Origin: DATKSS01 sp035468355
Lineage (GTDB): Bacteria; Chloroflexota; Dormibacteria; Dormibacterales; Dormibacteraceae
Assembly (NCBI GenBank): GCA_035468355.1
Contig: DATITA010000155.1
Coordinates: 6,041-70,040, forward strand
Direction: 5' to 3'
DNA length: 64,000 nt
Under the pieces are notes generated by a model, which searched no databases, had not been told where the DNA came from, and saw nothing but the letters and a program-made list of their open reading frames with translations. A program made the position numbers and the translations under genes. This document shows positions 15,220 through 23,988 of the stretch, one piece after another. Each line of letters starts with the position of its first letter. Position 1 is the stretch's first letter.

Positions 15220-17433
15220 TCACATGGCGAGCACGATCGTTCCCTCCTGGTCGGTGCGAAGGAGGTTGGGCGGAAAGCCGGTCGCAAGCCTTCCTGGTCC
15301 ACGCGAAGCGATCAGCTGAGTGCTGGCAGTGATGGCGACTCTGTCGAGATCCGGCGAAAGCAGGCTGCGCCCTCCGCTGGGCAGCAGCACGTAGGTGCAG
15401 GAGCCTGGCACCCGCGCGGCGGCGATCGTCTGGCCGTCGAGGTCGAGGTCGCTGAAGTCGCACAGGCTGGCACCGTCGGGTGACACCACGCGCAAAGCCA
15501 TGTCCGCGGCCCCAGGCACGTCTCCAGGAGCGCCCTGTTCGGGTGAGAGAACCTGAAGCTCGAAGCCCGCGACGGTGACCGTCTCGCCGGCCCGCAACCG
15601 CTGAATCGATGCGCCGCGTGCCGCCGCTTCGAGGGCTGCGGTGCGCCAGGTGGCGCCGCTCATGTCGGCGTCCGGGAAGTACACCGAGGTCAACTGGCGG
15701 TCGAACCCTGCCAGGCCACCCACGTGGCCAAGCCCTGGAGCGGTGATGACCAGCGCGTCGATCCGGGATTGCCAGGGCGGGAGGTGGGTTCCCAGCTCGT
15801 CGCTGAGCTTTTGCGGGCTTGGGCCGCCGTCGATCAGGATCGCGCCCAGGGGTCCACGAAGCAGAACCGCCTGCCCGTCGCCGACGGCCAGGACGCTCGC
15901 CTGGGGCGGTGCCTGGGCCCACATGACCAGGGCGGCGGTCGAGATCACGGCGGGAGCGGCCACGGCGGCGACCAGCGCCACCTTGCGGTGACGGCCTTTC
16001 GTTTGCGTCCCGGCGATGCCCCCTCCGAGCGCCGCATAGTACGCGGCCCCCGCCCACGCGGGGAACGTGGGTATGGAGATCGCGGCGGAGGGAGCACGCG
16101 CCAGCAGATATGCGACCTGCTCGACGTATGCCAGCAAGCCGGTGATCGGAATTGCGGCATATCGCGCGAGATCCGGCAGGAGCGAAAGCGGCCCGAGCAG
16201 GAGGCCGAGAGTGACGAGGACCGGAAGGATCGGCAGCGTGAGGGCGTTGGCGAACGGCGCCGCGGGAGACAGGACGTGAAAGTCGGAGGCCATCATCGGG
16301 AGGGTTCCGACCTGAGCCGCGCACGTGACGGCGAACGGCTCCCGCAGGAAGTGCGGCATGAAACGCAGGCGCCTGGAGATCCCGGGCGTCAACAGGATGA
16401 TCGCGGCCGTGCCGGCGAACGAAAGCTGAAACCCGACGTCCCAGGCCAGCTCGGGGTGCCAGCCGAGCATGACCGCGGCGGTGACGGCGAGAGCCGTCCA
16501 GACGTGGGTCGGACGCCCGAGATGTGAGGCGGCGATCGCCAGGCCACCCATGGCTGCAGCGCGTGTGGCGGCCGGAGTCGCTCCGCCCACCATTGCGTAA
16601 AGCGCGATCAGGGCCAGGGCCGGCCACGTGGCCAGCCGCCCTAGCAACGGGTTGAGCGCGCCCTGGATGATGCGGGCGAAGACGGCCACCTTTAGCCCAC
16701 TCAGCACGAGGAGGTGGATGAGCCCGGTGGCGATCAGCGCCTGCTGGAGCCCAGACGGAATCCCCTGCCGGATCCCGAGGACGATGCCCAGCAAGACCGC
16801 TGCGTGGGGCGGGCTCACAGCGTGGTCGAGGGCCACCGTGTAGCGGTGGCGCAACCACGCGGGCAGGCCGGCGATCCCGGAACCGGTGGCCACCACATCG
16901 AGCGAGGTCGCTTGGACCTCGAGATAGACATGCCGCTGCGCAAGGTAGGCCCGCCGGTCGAACGTAGGCAGGTCTTTCGGTAGGGCGAGCTTGCCGCTCG
17001 CCTGGACTTCGTCGCCGAAGGCGACCTCGGTCGGTCCCCGCCAGCGGACCATGAGGCTGCCGATCCCCGCCACGGGACCAGCGGGCGCGGCAATGCCGTC
17101 GGGCTCGACCAGCACCTCCACGCCGCCACCCGAGGGCCGAGGGTCGTCTGCGACGTGACCCGTCAGGCTGACGGTCTGCCCGGCCAGCGCAGCCGCGCGC
17201 GTCGGAGCCTGTGGGTCGGCGGCGGGAAGCTCGGCCCTGCCCACGGCGAGCAGCGCGGCGGTGAGCGCCAGGGCAATGACCGGCGGCCGCAGAATGACCG
17301 CCAGGGCCAGACACGGCGCCGCCAGGCCGATGGCGACGGCCCCCAACGCCGGCCGCTCTGGCGCGCCCACCACCGCAGTCGCGAGCGCGGCGCACCATGA
17401 CAGGGCGATGACGAGGCCCGGGAATCGAGTCAC
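15220..17433 (-). CDS. comEC: ComEC/Rec2-type DNA uptake channel with degenerate C-terminal MBL domain
   Basis: Inner-membrane channel for single-stranded DNA in natural transformation. About 737 residues: N-terminal membrane helices and DUF4131 OB-like region, a central competence domain with many helices around GLIHLLVLSGLKVAVF, and a C-terminal metallo-beta-lactamase-like domain from about 540. The usual SGLHV signature is SGLKV here. The usual THxDxDHxGG metal motif is TAPGLGHVGG, keeping only the last histidine. A nuclease role of the MBL domain is therefore unlikely. GTG at 17433 overlaps the comEA stop as GTGA. Confidence 0.9.
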   Translation of the reverse strand: MTRFPGLVIALSWCAALATAVVGAPERPALGAVAIGLAAPCLALAVILRPPVIALALTAALLAVGRAELPAADPQAPTRAAALAGQTVSLTGHVADDPRPSGGGVEVLVEPDGIAAPAGPVAGIGSLMVRWRGPTEVAFGDEVQASGKLALPKDLPTFDRRAYLAQRHVYLEVQATSLDVVATGSGIAGLPAWLRHRYTVALDHAVSPPHAAVLLGIVLGIRQGIPSGLQQALIATGLIHLLVLSGLKVAVFARIIQGALNPLLGRLATWPALALIALYAMVGGATPAATRAAAMGGLAIAASHLGRPTHVWTALAVTAAVMLGWHPELAWDVGFQLSFAGTAAIILLTPGISRRLRFMPHFLREPFAVTCAAQVGTLPMMASDFHVLSPAAPFANALTLPILPVLVTLGLLLGPLSLLPDLARYAAIPITGLLAYVEQVAYLLARAPSAAISIPTFPAWAGAAYYAALGGGIAGTQTKGRHRKVALVAAVAAPAVISTAALVMWAQAPPQASVLAVGDGQAVLLRGPLGAILIDGGPSPQKLSDELGTHLPPWQSRIDALVITAPGLGHVGGLAGFDRQLTSVYFPDADMSGATWRTAALEAAARGASIQRLRAGETVTVAGFELQVLSPEQGAPGDVPGAADMALRVVSPDGASLCDFSDLDLDGQTIAAARVPGSCTYVLLPSGGRSLLSPDLDRVAITASTQLIASRGPGRLATGFPPNLLRTDQEGTIVLAM

Positions 17434-18008
17434 AGCGTGAGATATCGCCGGGCGATCACATACTCCGCCTCGCTGAGACCAAGGATGTCGACCAGCTCCC
17501 GGGTGTTCTGAAACCCACCGAAGTTGGTCCGGTAGTCGATGCATTCCTGGGCGAATGCTTCGGTGAACCCCGGGAGGGTTTCCAGCTCGTCGAGCGTCGC
17601 GGTGTTGAGATTGGTCCGCGTGATCGCCGTCCCCGATGTGGTCTTGGCAAACGGCACTTTGATCTGCTCGCCGTCCTTCAACCGGCCAGCCAGGTTGGGC
17701 AGCCGGGAGCCGTCCGCATCAGGGCTCAGGCCTCCCGCGGCGGCGACTGCGTCGTATACGCGATCGCCGCGAGGCAGCCTGTAGAGGCCGGGATTCGCCA
17801 CCGCCCCGACGACGTCCACCAGGAGGCCCGCCGGAGGCGGCACGCTGAGCCCGGCGTTGGCCAGCGGGTTCAGCGCCGCCTTCGAAGGCGGGCCGGCCGA
17901 AGAGCTGTAAGCGTGCGCTGCCGCCACACCGCCCAGCGCGAGCGCCAGCGGGGCGCCGAGGAACAGCAGGCGCTTCCAGCCGGAAACGAATCGGATGCGC
18001 GAGCCCAT
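17430..18008 (-). CDS. comEA: ComEA-type DNA receptor (SLBB plus helix-hairpin-helix)
   Basis: Binds incoming double-stranded DNA outside the membrane and passes it to ComEC. 192 residues: one N-terminal membrane anchor at about 12-32, a Pro/Ala linker, an SLBB domain (VDVVGAVANPGLYRLPRGDRV, about 64-118), and a C-terminal helix-hairpin-helix domain with LNTATLDELETLPGF and DILGLSEAE. This is the normal Gram-positive ComEA architecture. First gene of the comEA-comEC-holA operon. The only other com genes in the window are comEC and this one; pilus genes would lie elsewhere. Confidence 0.93.
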   Translation of the reverse strand: MGSRIRFVSGWKRLLFLGAPLALALGGVAAAHAYSSSAGPPSKAALNPLANAGLSVPPPAGLLVDVVGAVANPGLYRLPRGDRVYDAVAAAGGLSPDADGSRLPNLAGRLKDGEQIKVPFAKTTSGTAITRTNLNTATLDELETLPGFTEAFAQECIDYRTNFGGFQNTRELVDILGLSEAEYVIARRYLTL

Positions 18009-18067
18009 GCGCTGGAAGATAGAGACGGCTCAGCGCGTTGAAAACCCACCCTGTTAAGGAAGTGGAG

Positions 18068-18143
18068 TGGTTCCGGGAGAAGGATTCGAACCTTCGGTCA
18101 AGGATCCAAAGTCCTCTGCCTTACCGAGCTTGGCCATCCCGGA
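18068..18143 (-). tRNA. tRNA-Gln (anticodon TTG)
   Basis: The minus strand folds into a full cloverleaf. The acceptor stem pairs TCCGGGA with TCCCGGA, and the anticodon loop CTTTGGA carries TTG. The T loop is TTCGAAT, and a 3' CCA is encoded at 18068-18070. The weak U1-A72 first pair fits glutamine tRNA. It stands between comEA and a small lipoprotein gene. Confidence 0.93.
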
Positions 18144-18227
18144 TTGCCGCCACAACAGTATCGCGGGACGTCAAATGTTCCGAACGAGCGGCGTGACGCG
18201 GCTGCCGCACGCGGCGTTGGTACTGGC

Positions 18228-18626
18228 ATGAAGTACGTCTTGCTGGCGGCGCTGGTGTTGGTGACGGCCGGTTGCGGTGCGTACCAGTTTCCTGGCAGCA
18301 CGCCGCCCACGGGTACGGGCAAGGTCACCGGAGTTGTGACCGCGGTGCCGTGCGCCCCCGTGCAGCCAGCCGGTGATCCCTGCGCGCGGCGTTTCGTGGC
18401 TGGAGTCGAGGTGAACTTCTCCGACGGCCGAACCAGCACAGCGGCCGTGACCGACTCTCGGGGCGCCTATTCCATCGACCTGCCACCCGGGACATGGAGG
18501 GTGACGCTGAAGACCTACATGCGGATCATCAGCGGGCCCACCTCCCTGACCGTTGCCGCCGGCTCGCACGTGGTTGCCGACTTCGTGCTGGATACCGGAA
18601 TCCGTGTCCCGGTGCCGCAGCAATAA
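18228..18626 (+). CDS. Small lipoprotein with carboxypeptidase-regulatory/prealbumin-like fold
   Basis: 132 residues. The signal MKYVLLAALVLVTAGCGAYQF contains a clear lipobox (VTAGC), giving a lipidated Cys at about residue 17. The mature part has TGVVTAVPCAP, GVEVNFSDGRTSTAAVTDSRGAYSIDLPPGTWRV, a pattern typical of CarboxypepD_reg-like beta-sandwich domains that decorate surface proteins. There are two extra cysteines (CAPVQPAGDPC) likely to form a disulfide. ATG at 18228 is chosen because it opens the signal peptide. The function is unknown. It is transcribed away from the tRNA and converges on leuS. Confidence 0.75.
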   Translation: MKYVLLAALVLVTAGCGAYQFPGSTPPTGTGKVTGVVTAVPCAPVQPAGDPCARRFVAGVEVNFSDGRTSTAAVTDSRGAYSIDLPPGTWRVTLKTYMRIISGPTSLTVAAGSHVVADFVLDTGIRVPVPQQ

Positions 18627-18763
18627 GCAATGAACTACCCCGCCCACCCATTGGGGTGAGATGGATCGTATTGGCGCGGCCCGGCGAACGGTCAAGCCTG
18701 GTTGTTAAAGAGCGCGCCGGAAGGCAGGGCAACGAGGCCAGACCGCTGGAAGAGCGCGGGGCG

Positions 18764-21217
18764 CTAGGGGACCAGGTTGATCAGCCGGTCCTGGACGTAG
18801 ATCACCTTCGACGGATCGCGCCCGTTCAGCGCTGAGCGGACCTTCTCGCTGGCCATCGCCGCCGTCAGCGCATCGGCCTCGGAGAGCCCGGCGTTGACGC
18901 TGAGGCGGTCGCGCAGCTTGCCCGCGACCTGGACCACCAGGACCAGCTTCAGCTCAGCCGCAGCCGCGGCGTCGAACTCCGGCCACGAGGCATCGGCCAG
19001 CATCCCGCTCTCGCCCAACCTCTCCCACATCTCCTCGCAGATGTGTGGCGCCATCGGGTTCAACAGCTTGACGAGCGTCCGCACTGCCGCCTCCCATTCT
19101 CGGTCGCGCGCGCCACCACCCTGAAGGTAGTCCTGCATCGAGTTGGCCAGCTCCATCAGTGCCGCCACCGCGGTGTTGAAGCGCAGCTCCTCGTTCTGTT
19201 CGGTGACGCGCCCCACCGTCTGGGCCACCTTCCGCCGCAGAACGGCGACGTCCGCTCCACGTCCTGACCCCGGGCCGCCCTCCACGATCGACTCCGGCTC
19301 CAGCACCAACCGCCATACGCGCTGCAAGAACCGCACGACTCCATTCAAGCCGGCGTCCGACCACTCGACGTCCTCCTCCGGTGGGCCGATGAACATCTCG
19401 TAGATCCGCCCTGCATCCGCGCCCTGCGCCGCCACCAGCTCTTCAGGCGAGACCCCGTTGCCCAACGACTTCGACATCACCTGGCCGAACCGCTTGACCA
19501 TCCCCTGGTTGAACAGCCGCGTGAAAGGCTCCGACACCTTGAGCAACCCGGCGTCGTAAAGCACCTTGGTGAAGAAGCGCGAGTAAAGGAGATGCAGGAT
19601 CGCGTGCTCGACGCCGCCGGTGTACTGGTCGACCGGCATCCAGTGATTGGCGAGCTCCGGGTCGAAAGGTTGCGTCTCATCGTGCGGGCTGGCATACCTC
19701 AGGAAGTACCAGGACGAGTCGATGAAGGTGTCCATCGTGTCGGTCTCGCGTCGCGCCTCCCCGCCGCATTTCGGACATGTCGTGCGCCAGAACTCCGGAA
19801 CGTCGGGCAGCGGCCGGTACTCCTTGGGCAGCAGCACGGGGAGCTGCATTGCCGGCACCGGGACGATTCCGTCGACGGGGCAGTAGACCACCGGGATTGG
19901 GGCCCCCCAGTAGCGCTGGCGCGAGATGAGCCAGTCCCGCAGCCGGTACTTGACCGCCGGCTTGCCCTTGCCCCTGGCTTCCAGCCATGCAGTCACCTTC
20001 TCGATCCCCGTGGCGGCGTCAAGGCCTGCGAACTCGCCGCTGTTGACCATCAGCCCCGGGCCGGTGTACGCCTCCCGCAGCTCACCTTGCTCGCCACCGG
20101 GCGGCGCGATCACCTCGCGAATGGGCAGGTAGTAAGTCGCCGCGAACTGGAAGTCGCGCTCGTCGTGCGCAGGCACGGCCATGATCGCGCCTGTGCCGTA
20201 AGTCATCAAAACGTAGTCGGCGACCCAGATCGGGATGCGCTCGCCATTGACTGGATTGATCGCGAAGCCGCCGGTCGCGACGCCCGACTTCACACGCTCC
20301 GTGGACAACCGCTCGATCTCGGTCTCCTTGCGCGCCTTCTCGACGTAATCGCGGACGCGCTCTCGATGCTTCTCGGTGGTGATGCGCTCGACCAGCGGAT
20401 GCTCCGGGGCAAGCACCATGAACGTCGCGCCGAACAACGTGTCCGGGCGCGTCGTGTAGATGCGGACCGATTCGCCAGCGAGCCCCTCGACCTCGAAATC
20501 CACTTCGGCGCCCGTGCTGCGGCCGATCCAGTTCGTCTGCATCACGCGGACCTTGTGGGGCCACCTGTCGAGCAGGGCCAGGTCGTCGAGCAGCCGGTCG
20601 GCGTAGTCGGTGATCTTCAAGAACCACTGCTCGAGGTCGCGCTTCTCCACCTCGACGTCTGGATGGCGCCAGCACCGCCCGTTGATCACCTGCTCGTTTG
20701 CGAGCACGGTCTTGTCGACAGGGCACCAGTTGACGGGCGCCATGGCGCGGTAGGCCAGGCCGCGTTCGAGCATCAGGAGGAACAGCCACTGGGTCCAGCG
20801 GTAGTAGTCGGGTAGACAGCTGGTGACCTCGCGGTCCCAGTCGTAGAGGATGCCCATCATCTTCAACTCGCGGGTGCCCTTGGCGATGTTCCCCAAAGTC
20901 CAGTTCTCCGGGTGCAGGTTTCCTCGCTTCATCGCCGCGTTCTCAGCCGGCAGCCCGAACGCGTCCCACCCGAAGGGATGCAGCACCTCGAATCCCTGCA
21001 TGCGCTTCATCCGCGCAAGGACGTCGCCCATCACGTAGTTGCGTGCATGCCCGACCGTCAGGTCGCCAGACGGGTAGGGGTACATGACCAGGTCGTAATA
21101 CTTCGGCCTGGCAGAGTCGTCCCTCGCCTTCATCACCCCGCGCTCGCTCCAGACCTTCTGCCACTTGGGCTCGATGTCCTGGGGTACATAGACGCTACGG
21201 CGGGGCCGGCTCACCAT
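18764..21217 (-). CDS. leuS: Leucyl-tRNA synthetase
   Basis: Class I synthetase that charges tRNA-Leu and edits mischarged amino acids. 817 residues, normal for bacteria. The HIGH-type motif is PYPSGDLTVGHARNYV near residue 50. The CP1 editing domain contains TTRPDTLFGATFMVLAPEHP and the MTYGTGAIMAVPAHDERD site. The KMSKS motif appears as VMSKSLGNGV, followed by the anticodon-binding and C-terminal domains. ATG at 21217 is chosen; a TTG nine bases upstream is an alternative. The start lies inside the end of the upstream EamA gene (23 bp overlap). Confidence 0.95.
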   Translation of the reverse strand: MVSRPRRSVYVPQDIEPKWQKVWSERGVMKARDDSARPKYYDLVMYPYPSGDLTVGHARNYVMGDVLARMKRMQGFEVLHPFGWDAFGLPAENAAMKRGNLHPENWTLGNIAKGTRELKMMGILYDWDREVTSCLPDYYRWTQWLFLLMLERGLAYRAMAPVNWCPVDKTVLANEQVINGRCWRHPDVEVEKRDLEQWFLKITDYADRLLDDLALLDRWPHKVRVMQTNWIGRSTGAEVDFEVEGLAGESVRIYTTRPDTLFGATFMVLAPEHPLVERITTEKHRERVRDYVEKARKETEIERLSTERVKSGVATGGFAINPVNGERIPIWVADYVLMTYGTGAIMAVPAHDERDFQFAATYYLPIREVIAPPGGEQGELREAYTGPGLMVNSGEFAGLDAATGIEKVTAWLEARGKGKPAVKYRLRDWLISRQRYWGAPIPVVYCPVDGIVPVPAMQLPVLLPKEYRPLPDVPEFWRTTCPKCGGEARRETDTMDTFIDSSWYFLRYASPHDETQPFDPELANHWMPVDQYTGGVEHAILHLLYSRFFTKVLYDAGLLKVSEPFTRLFNQGMVKRFGQVMSKSLGNGVSPEELVAAQGADAGRIYEMFIGPPEEDVEWSDAGLNGVVRFLQRVWRLVLEPESIVEGGPGSGRGADVAVLRRKVAQTVGRVTEQNEELRFNTAVAALMELANSMQDYLQGGGARDREWEAAVRTLVKLLNPMAPHICEEMWERLGESGMLADASWPEFDAAAAAELKLVLVVQVAGKLRDRLSVNAGLSEADALTAAMASEKVRSALNGRDPSKVIYVQDRLINLVP

Positions 21218-22043
21218 GAGGTTCAAATCTTAGGGATGCGAGCTCATGACCCACGATCGCGGCGAGGACGAGCCCCGCGCCCGCGGCTTGCAGCCAGCCC
21301 AATCTCTGGCCTGCCAGGACCACCGCCGCGGCCAGCGCCCAGGCCGGTTCGGTGGTCATGATCAGGGCCGTGCGGCTCGCGCTGAGGTGCTGCTGCGCCC
21401 AGGTCTGGATGTAGAAGGCGAGCGCGGACGCGAAGAGGCCCGTCACCACGATCGCGAACCACACGGACCCGCTCGGGAAGGACAGCGTGGTCGACCCGCT
21501 CGCGGTGAACACGACCGCGCCCGTTCCCATCTGCACCATGGCGAGCGGGGCCGACCGCAGGCCTGGCGACCACCGGCTCAAGAGCACGATGTGCAGCGCG
21601 TAGAGAAAGGCGCAGGCGACCGTCAACAAATCACCCAGCCCGAAGCCGCCCGGGCCGCCCACCAGCATCACCGTGCCGCCCAGCGCGACCAGCACGGCGA
21701 TCACTGTCCACGGGCGCAGGGCCACTCCAAACACCCGGTCGATGACCGGTGTGAAGACCACGAAGAGGCCGGTGATCAACCCCGAGTTGCCAGGGCTGGT
21801 CATCGTGAGGCCGACGGTCTGCGCCAGGTAGCCACCCGCCAGCACCAAGCCGGCCAGCACGCCGACCCGCAGCTCGCGGCGGGAGGGCAGCCCCCGCACC
21901 AGCACGACCATGACCAGGAAGGCCAGCGCGAAGCGCAGCTCCAGGAACGTCAGGGTCGGGTAGTGAGAGACTGCATCCTTGACCAGCACGAAGGTCCACC
22001 CCCAGACCGCGGTGACCATGAGAAGGAACAGGACGTAGATCAA
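21195..22043 (-). CDS. EamA-family (DMT) transporter
   Basis: 282 residues with ten hydrophobic helices arranged as two EamA repeats. The first begins at the N-terminus with AVWGWTFVLVKDAV and FLELRFALAFL; the second ends with ALIMTTEPAWALAAAVVLAGQRL, the conserved end of the EamA domain. Such proteins export metabolites or amino acids; the substrate here is unknown. The start is a TTG at 22043, which keeps the first helix intact. It shares its first base pair with the ATG of the divergent HIT gene. An ATG at 22019 is the alternative but truncates helix 1. Confidence 0.87.
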   Translation of the reverse strand: MIYVLFLLMVTAVWGWTFVLVKDAVSHYPTLTFLELRFALAFLVMVVLVRGLPSRRELRVGVLAGLVLAGGYLAQTVGLTMTSPGNSGLITGLFVVFTPVIDRVFGVALRPWTVIAVLVALGGTVMLVGGPGGFGLGDLLTVACAFLYALHIVLLSRWSPGLRSAPLAMVQMGTGAVVFTASGSTTLSFPSGSVWFAIVVTGLFASALAFYIQTWAQQHLSASRTALIMTTEPAWALAAAVVLAGQRLGWLQAAGAGLVLAAIVGHELASLRFEPHGEPAPP

Positions 22044-22528
22044 TGGAGCGACTCTGGGCGCCGTGGCGCATGCAGTACATCGGCGGTGACCAGCGACCCG
22101 GCTGCCTTTTCTGCCGGGTCCTCGAGAATCCCGACGACGAGGACGCCGCTCTCGCGGTCTGGCGCCCCCAGGGGGCTCTGGTCATGCTCAACAAGTTCCC
22201 GTACAACCCCGGGCATGCGATGGTCGCGCCCCAAGCGCATCAGGGAAGCATCGAGGAGATGGACGACGCCCAGACCGCAAGCGTCATGCGCGCTGTTCGG
22301 CGCACCGTGGCGGTCCTGCGGACCGCGATGAGCCCGGAGGGCTTCAACATCGGGATCAACATCGGGCGCGCGGCCGGCGCCGGCATCCCCGACCACGTCC
22401 ATTTTCATATCGTGCCGAGATGGAACGGCGACACCAACTTCATGGCCGTGATCGACGACGTCAAGGTCGTCAACGAGGCCTTGCTCGAGACCGCCGCCAA
22501 GCTCAAGCAGGCTTTCGCCGCCAGCTGA
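22043..22528 (+). CDS. HIT-domain protein, Ap4A phosphorylase/hydrolase-like
   Basis: 161 residues. The N-terminal LWAPWRMQYI and the following CLFC are the signature of the actinobacterial-type HIT proteins related to mycobacterial Ap4A phosphorylase. The histidine triad is HVHFHIVPRW near residue 113-122, with GFNIGINIGRAAGAG before it. It likely cleaves dinucleoside polyphosphates or nucleoside phosphoramidates. Zinc binding by CLFC together with histidines is expected from relatives. It is divergent from the EamA gene with start codons touching, and its last 26 bp overlap the convergent amidohydrolase gene. Confidence 0.9.
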   Translation: MERLWAPWRMQYIGGDQRPGCLFCRVLENPDDEDAALAVWRPQGALVMLNKFPYNPGHAMVAPQAHQGSIEEMDDAQTASVMRAVRRTVAVLRTAMSPEGFNIGINIGRAAGAGIPDHVHFHIVPRWNGDTNFMAVIDDVKVVNEALLETAAKLKQAFAAS

Positions 22529-23981
22529 CCCTGCCGCCGACGACGGTCGCCATGACCCGTCCGTCCTCGACCACGGTGATGTCGCACAGCATCCCGGGAC
22601 GCAGCGCGCCCAGGTCCTTTTCCATGCCGGCGGCGTACGCGGCGCCGGCCGTGTAGGCGCGTAGCGCCGCGGTACGCGTCATGGCGAGCTCTGGATACCA
22701 GCCCGCGTTACGACGCCAGGCGGTCGACGCTTCAATGCCCGCCAGCGGGTCGGCGCTCTCGACCGGGGCGTCCGAGCCGAACGCCAGCCTTGCGCCCGCG
22801 CGCTCGAGCGCCCGCCAGGCGTAGGAATGACCGGCGACCGCCGGCCAAAGCGCGTCGGCGAGCTCGCGGTCGGCCACCGCGTGGATGGGCTGCATAGACG
22901 CGATGACGCCGATGCGGGCGAAGCGCGGCATGTCTTTCGGGTTCACGCACTGGGCGTGCTCGATGCGCGGCCGCCACGTCCGCCACGCTCCCCGGTGCGG
23001 CGCCAGGGCGTCGAGCGCCCGGCGCACTGCGCCGTCGCCGATCGCGTGCAGGCACACGTTGAGCTCGGCCCGGGCGCAGCGCTCGACCATGTCGATCAGC
23101 TCGGGCTGGAGAAGGCGTGGCGTGCCAGTGCCGTCGAGCATCTCGGCCGTGCGGCTGCCGAGCGATCCGTCGAGAAAAGCCTTCACGCCCCAGATGCGGA
23201 GCCACGGATCGCCCCAGCCCGACCGCACGCCCATCCGCTCCGCGTGCGGCAGGTCGGACAGCGGAAGGTTGTAGACCACGCGCACCGCCAGGCGGCTTTC
23301 CGCGTTCAAGCGCTGGAGCGATGCGAACCCCTGGGCTCTGTCCATCGAGTGCACGGACGTGAGCCCGAGGCGGGCCAGGTCGAGCAGCACACGCGTCATG
23401 GCGGCGTCCAGCTCACCCTCGGAAGGCCGCGGCACGATGTCCCCCACCAGCGCCATCGCCGTCTCCCGGAGGACGCCGGTAGCCTCGCCCATCTCGTCCC
23501 GGTCGATCGAGCCGCCCGCCGGGTCGGTGGTCGCGCGGTCGATCCCCGCCTGCCGCAGCGCTTCGCTCGACACCCACGCCGAGTGCCCATCCTTGCGGCG
23601 CAGATACACGGGCCGGCCGCCGGCCGCCCTGTCGAGCTGGGCGCGGTTGGGAAACGCCGGGTCCGGCCAGGAGTCGTTGTACCAGCCTCCGCCCGACACC
23701 CAGCCGACCTTGGGAAGGGTTTTGGCCCGCTCCGACACCAGCCGCAGGGCCTCGGCCACGCTGGCGGCGCCGGCCAGGTCGAGAGTGAGCTTGCGGTTGG
23801 CCAGCCACTCGAGGTGGATGTGCGAGTCGATCAGCCCGGGCAGCGCTTTGCCTCTCAAACGGACGACCTCGGCGCGGCGGCCCGCGGCAGCCCGGGCCCC
23901 GGCCCCCACGGCGAGGATGCGGCCGTCGACGCCTGCTGCCACCGCAGGCTCGCAGCCGGTGTACAGCGTGGGCTCGATCAC
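22503..23981 (-). CDS. Amidohydrolase family 3 (YtcJ-like) metal-dependent hydrolase
   Basis: 492 residues. The metal site HxH occurs as LIDSHIHLEW near residue 53. Further family markers are the KAFLDGSLGSRTA segment, LHAIGDGAVRRALDA, RIEHAQCV, and the metal Asp in FGSDAPVE. The protein ends with the usual composite beta-sandwich (PGMLCDITVVEDG). YtcJ-like enzymes cleave C-N bonds such as N-acyl or exocyclic amide groups; the substrate cannot be told from sequence. The GTG start at 23981 lies 7 bp after the acyl-CoA dehydrogenase stop, so the two may be co-transcribed. Confidence 0.88.
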   Translation of the reverse strand: MIEPTLYTGCEPAVAAGVDGRILAVGAGARAAAGRRAEVVRLRGKALPGLIDSHIHLEWLANRKLTLDLAGAASVAEALRLVSERAKTLPKVGWVSGGGWYNDSWPDPAFPNRAQLDRAAGGRPVYLRRKDGHSAWVSSEALRQAGIDRATTDPAGGSIDRDEMGEATGVLRETAMALVGDIVPRPSEGELDAAMTRVLLDLARLGLTSVHSMDRAQGFASLQRLNAESRLAVRVVYNLPLSDLPHAERMGVRSGWGDPWLRIWGVKAFLDGSLGSRTAEMLDGTGTPRLLQPELIDMVERCARAELNVCLHAIGDGAVRRALDALAPHRGAWRTWRPRIEHAQCVNPKDMPRFARIGVIASMQPIHAVADRELADALWPAVAGHSYAWRALERAGARLAFGSDAPVESADPLAGIEASTAWRRNAGWYPELAMTRTAALRAYTAGAAYAAGMEKDLGALRPGMLCDITVVEDGRVMATVVGGRVSWRRKPA

Positions 23982-23988
23982 GCCGCCG

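Noticed and set aside
14789..17398. 869-codon minus-strand frame spanning comEC and holA in another frame
   Set aside because: It covers two well-identified genes in a different frame; the product is Arg/Pro/Gly/Ala-rich noise.
18627..18763. Possible small gene or RNA between the lipoprotein and leuS
   Set aside because: Only a weak CCCC/GGGG pairing is visible and no coding frame with a start signal.
19592..20815. 407-codon plus-strand frame opposite leuS
   Set aside because: Shadow frame inside leuS with compositionally biased translation.
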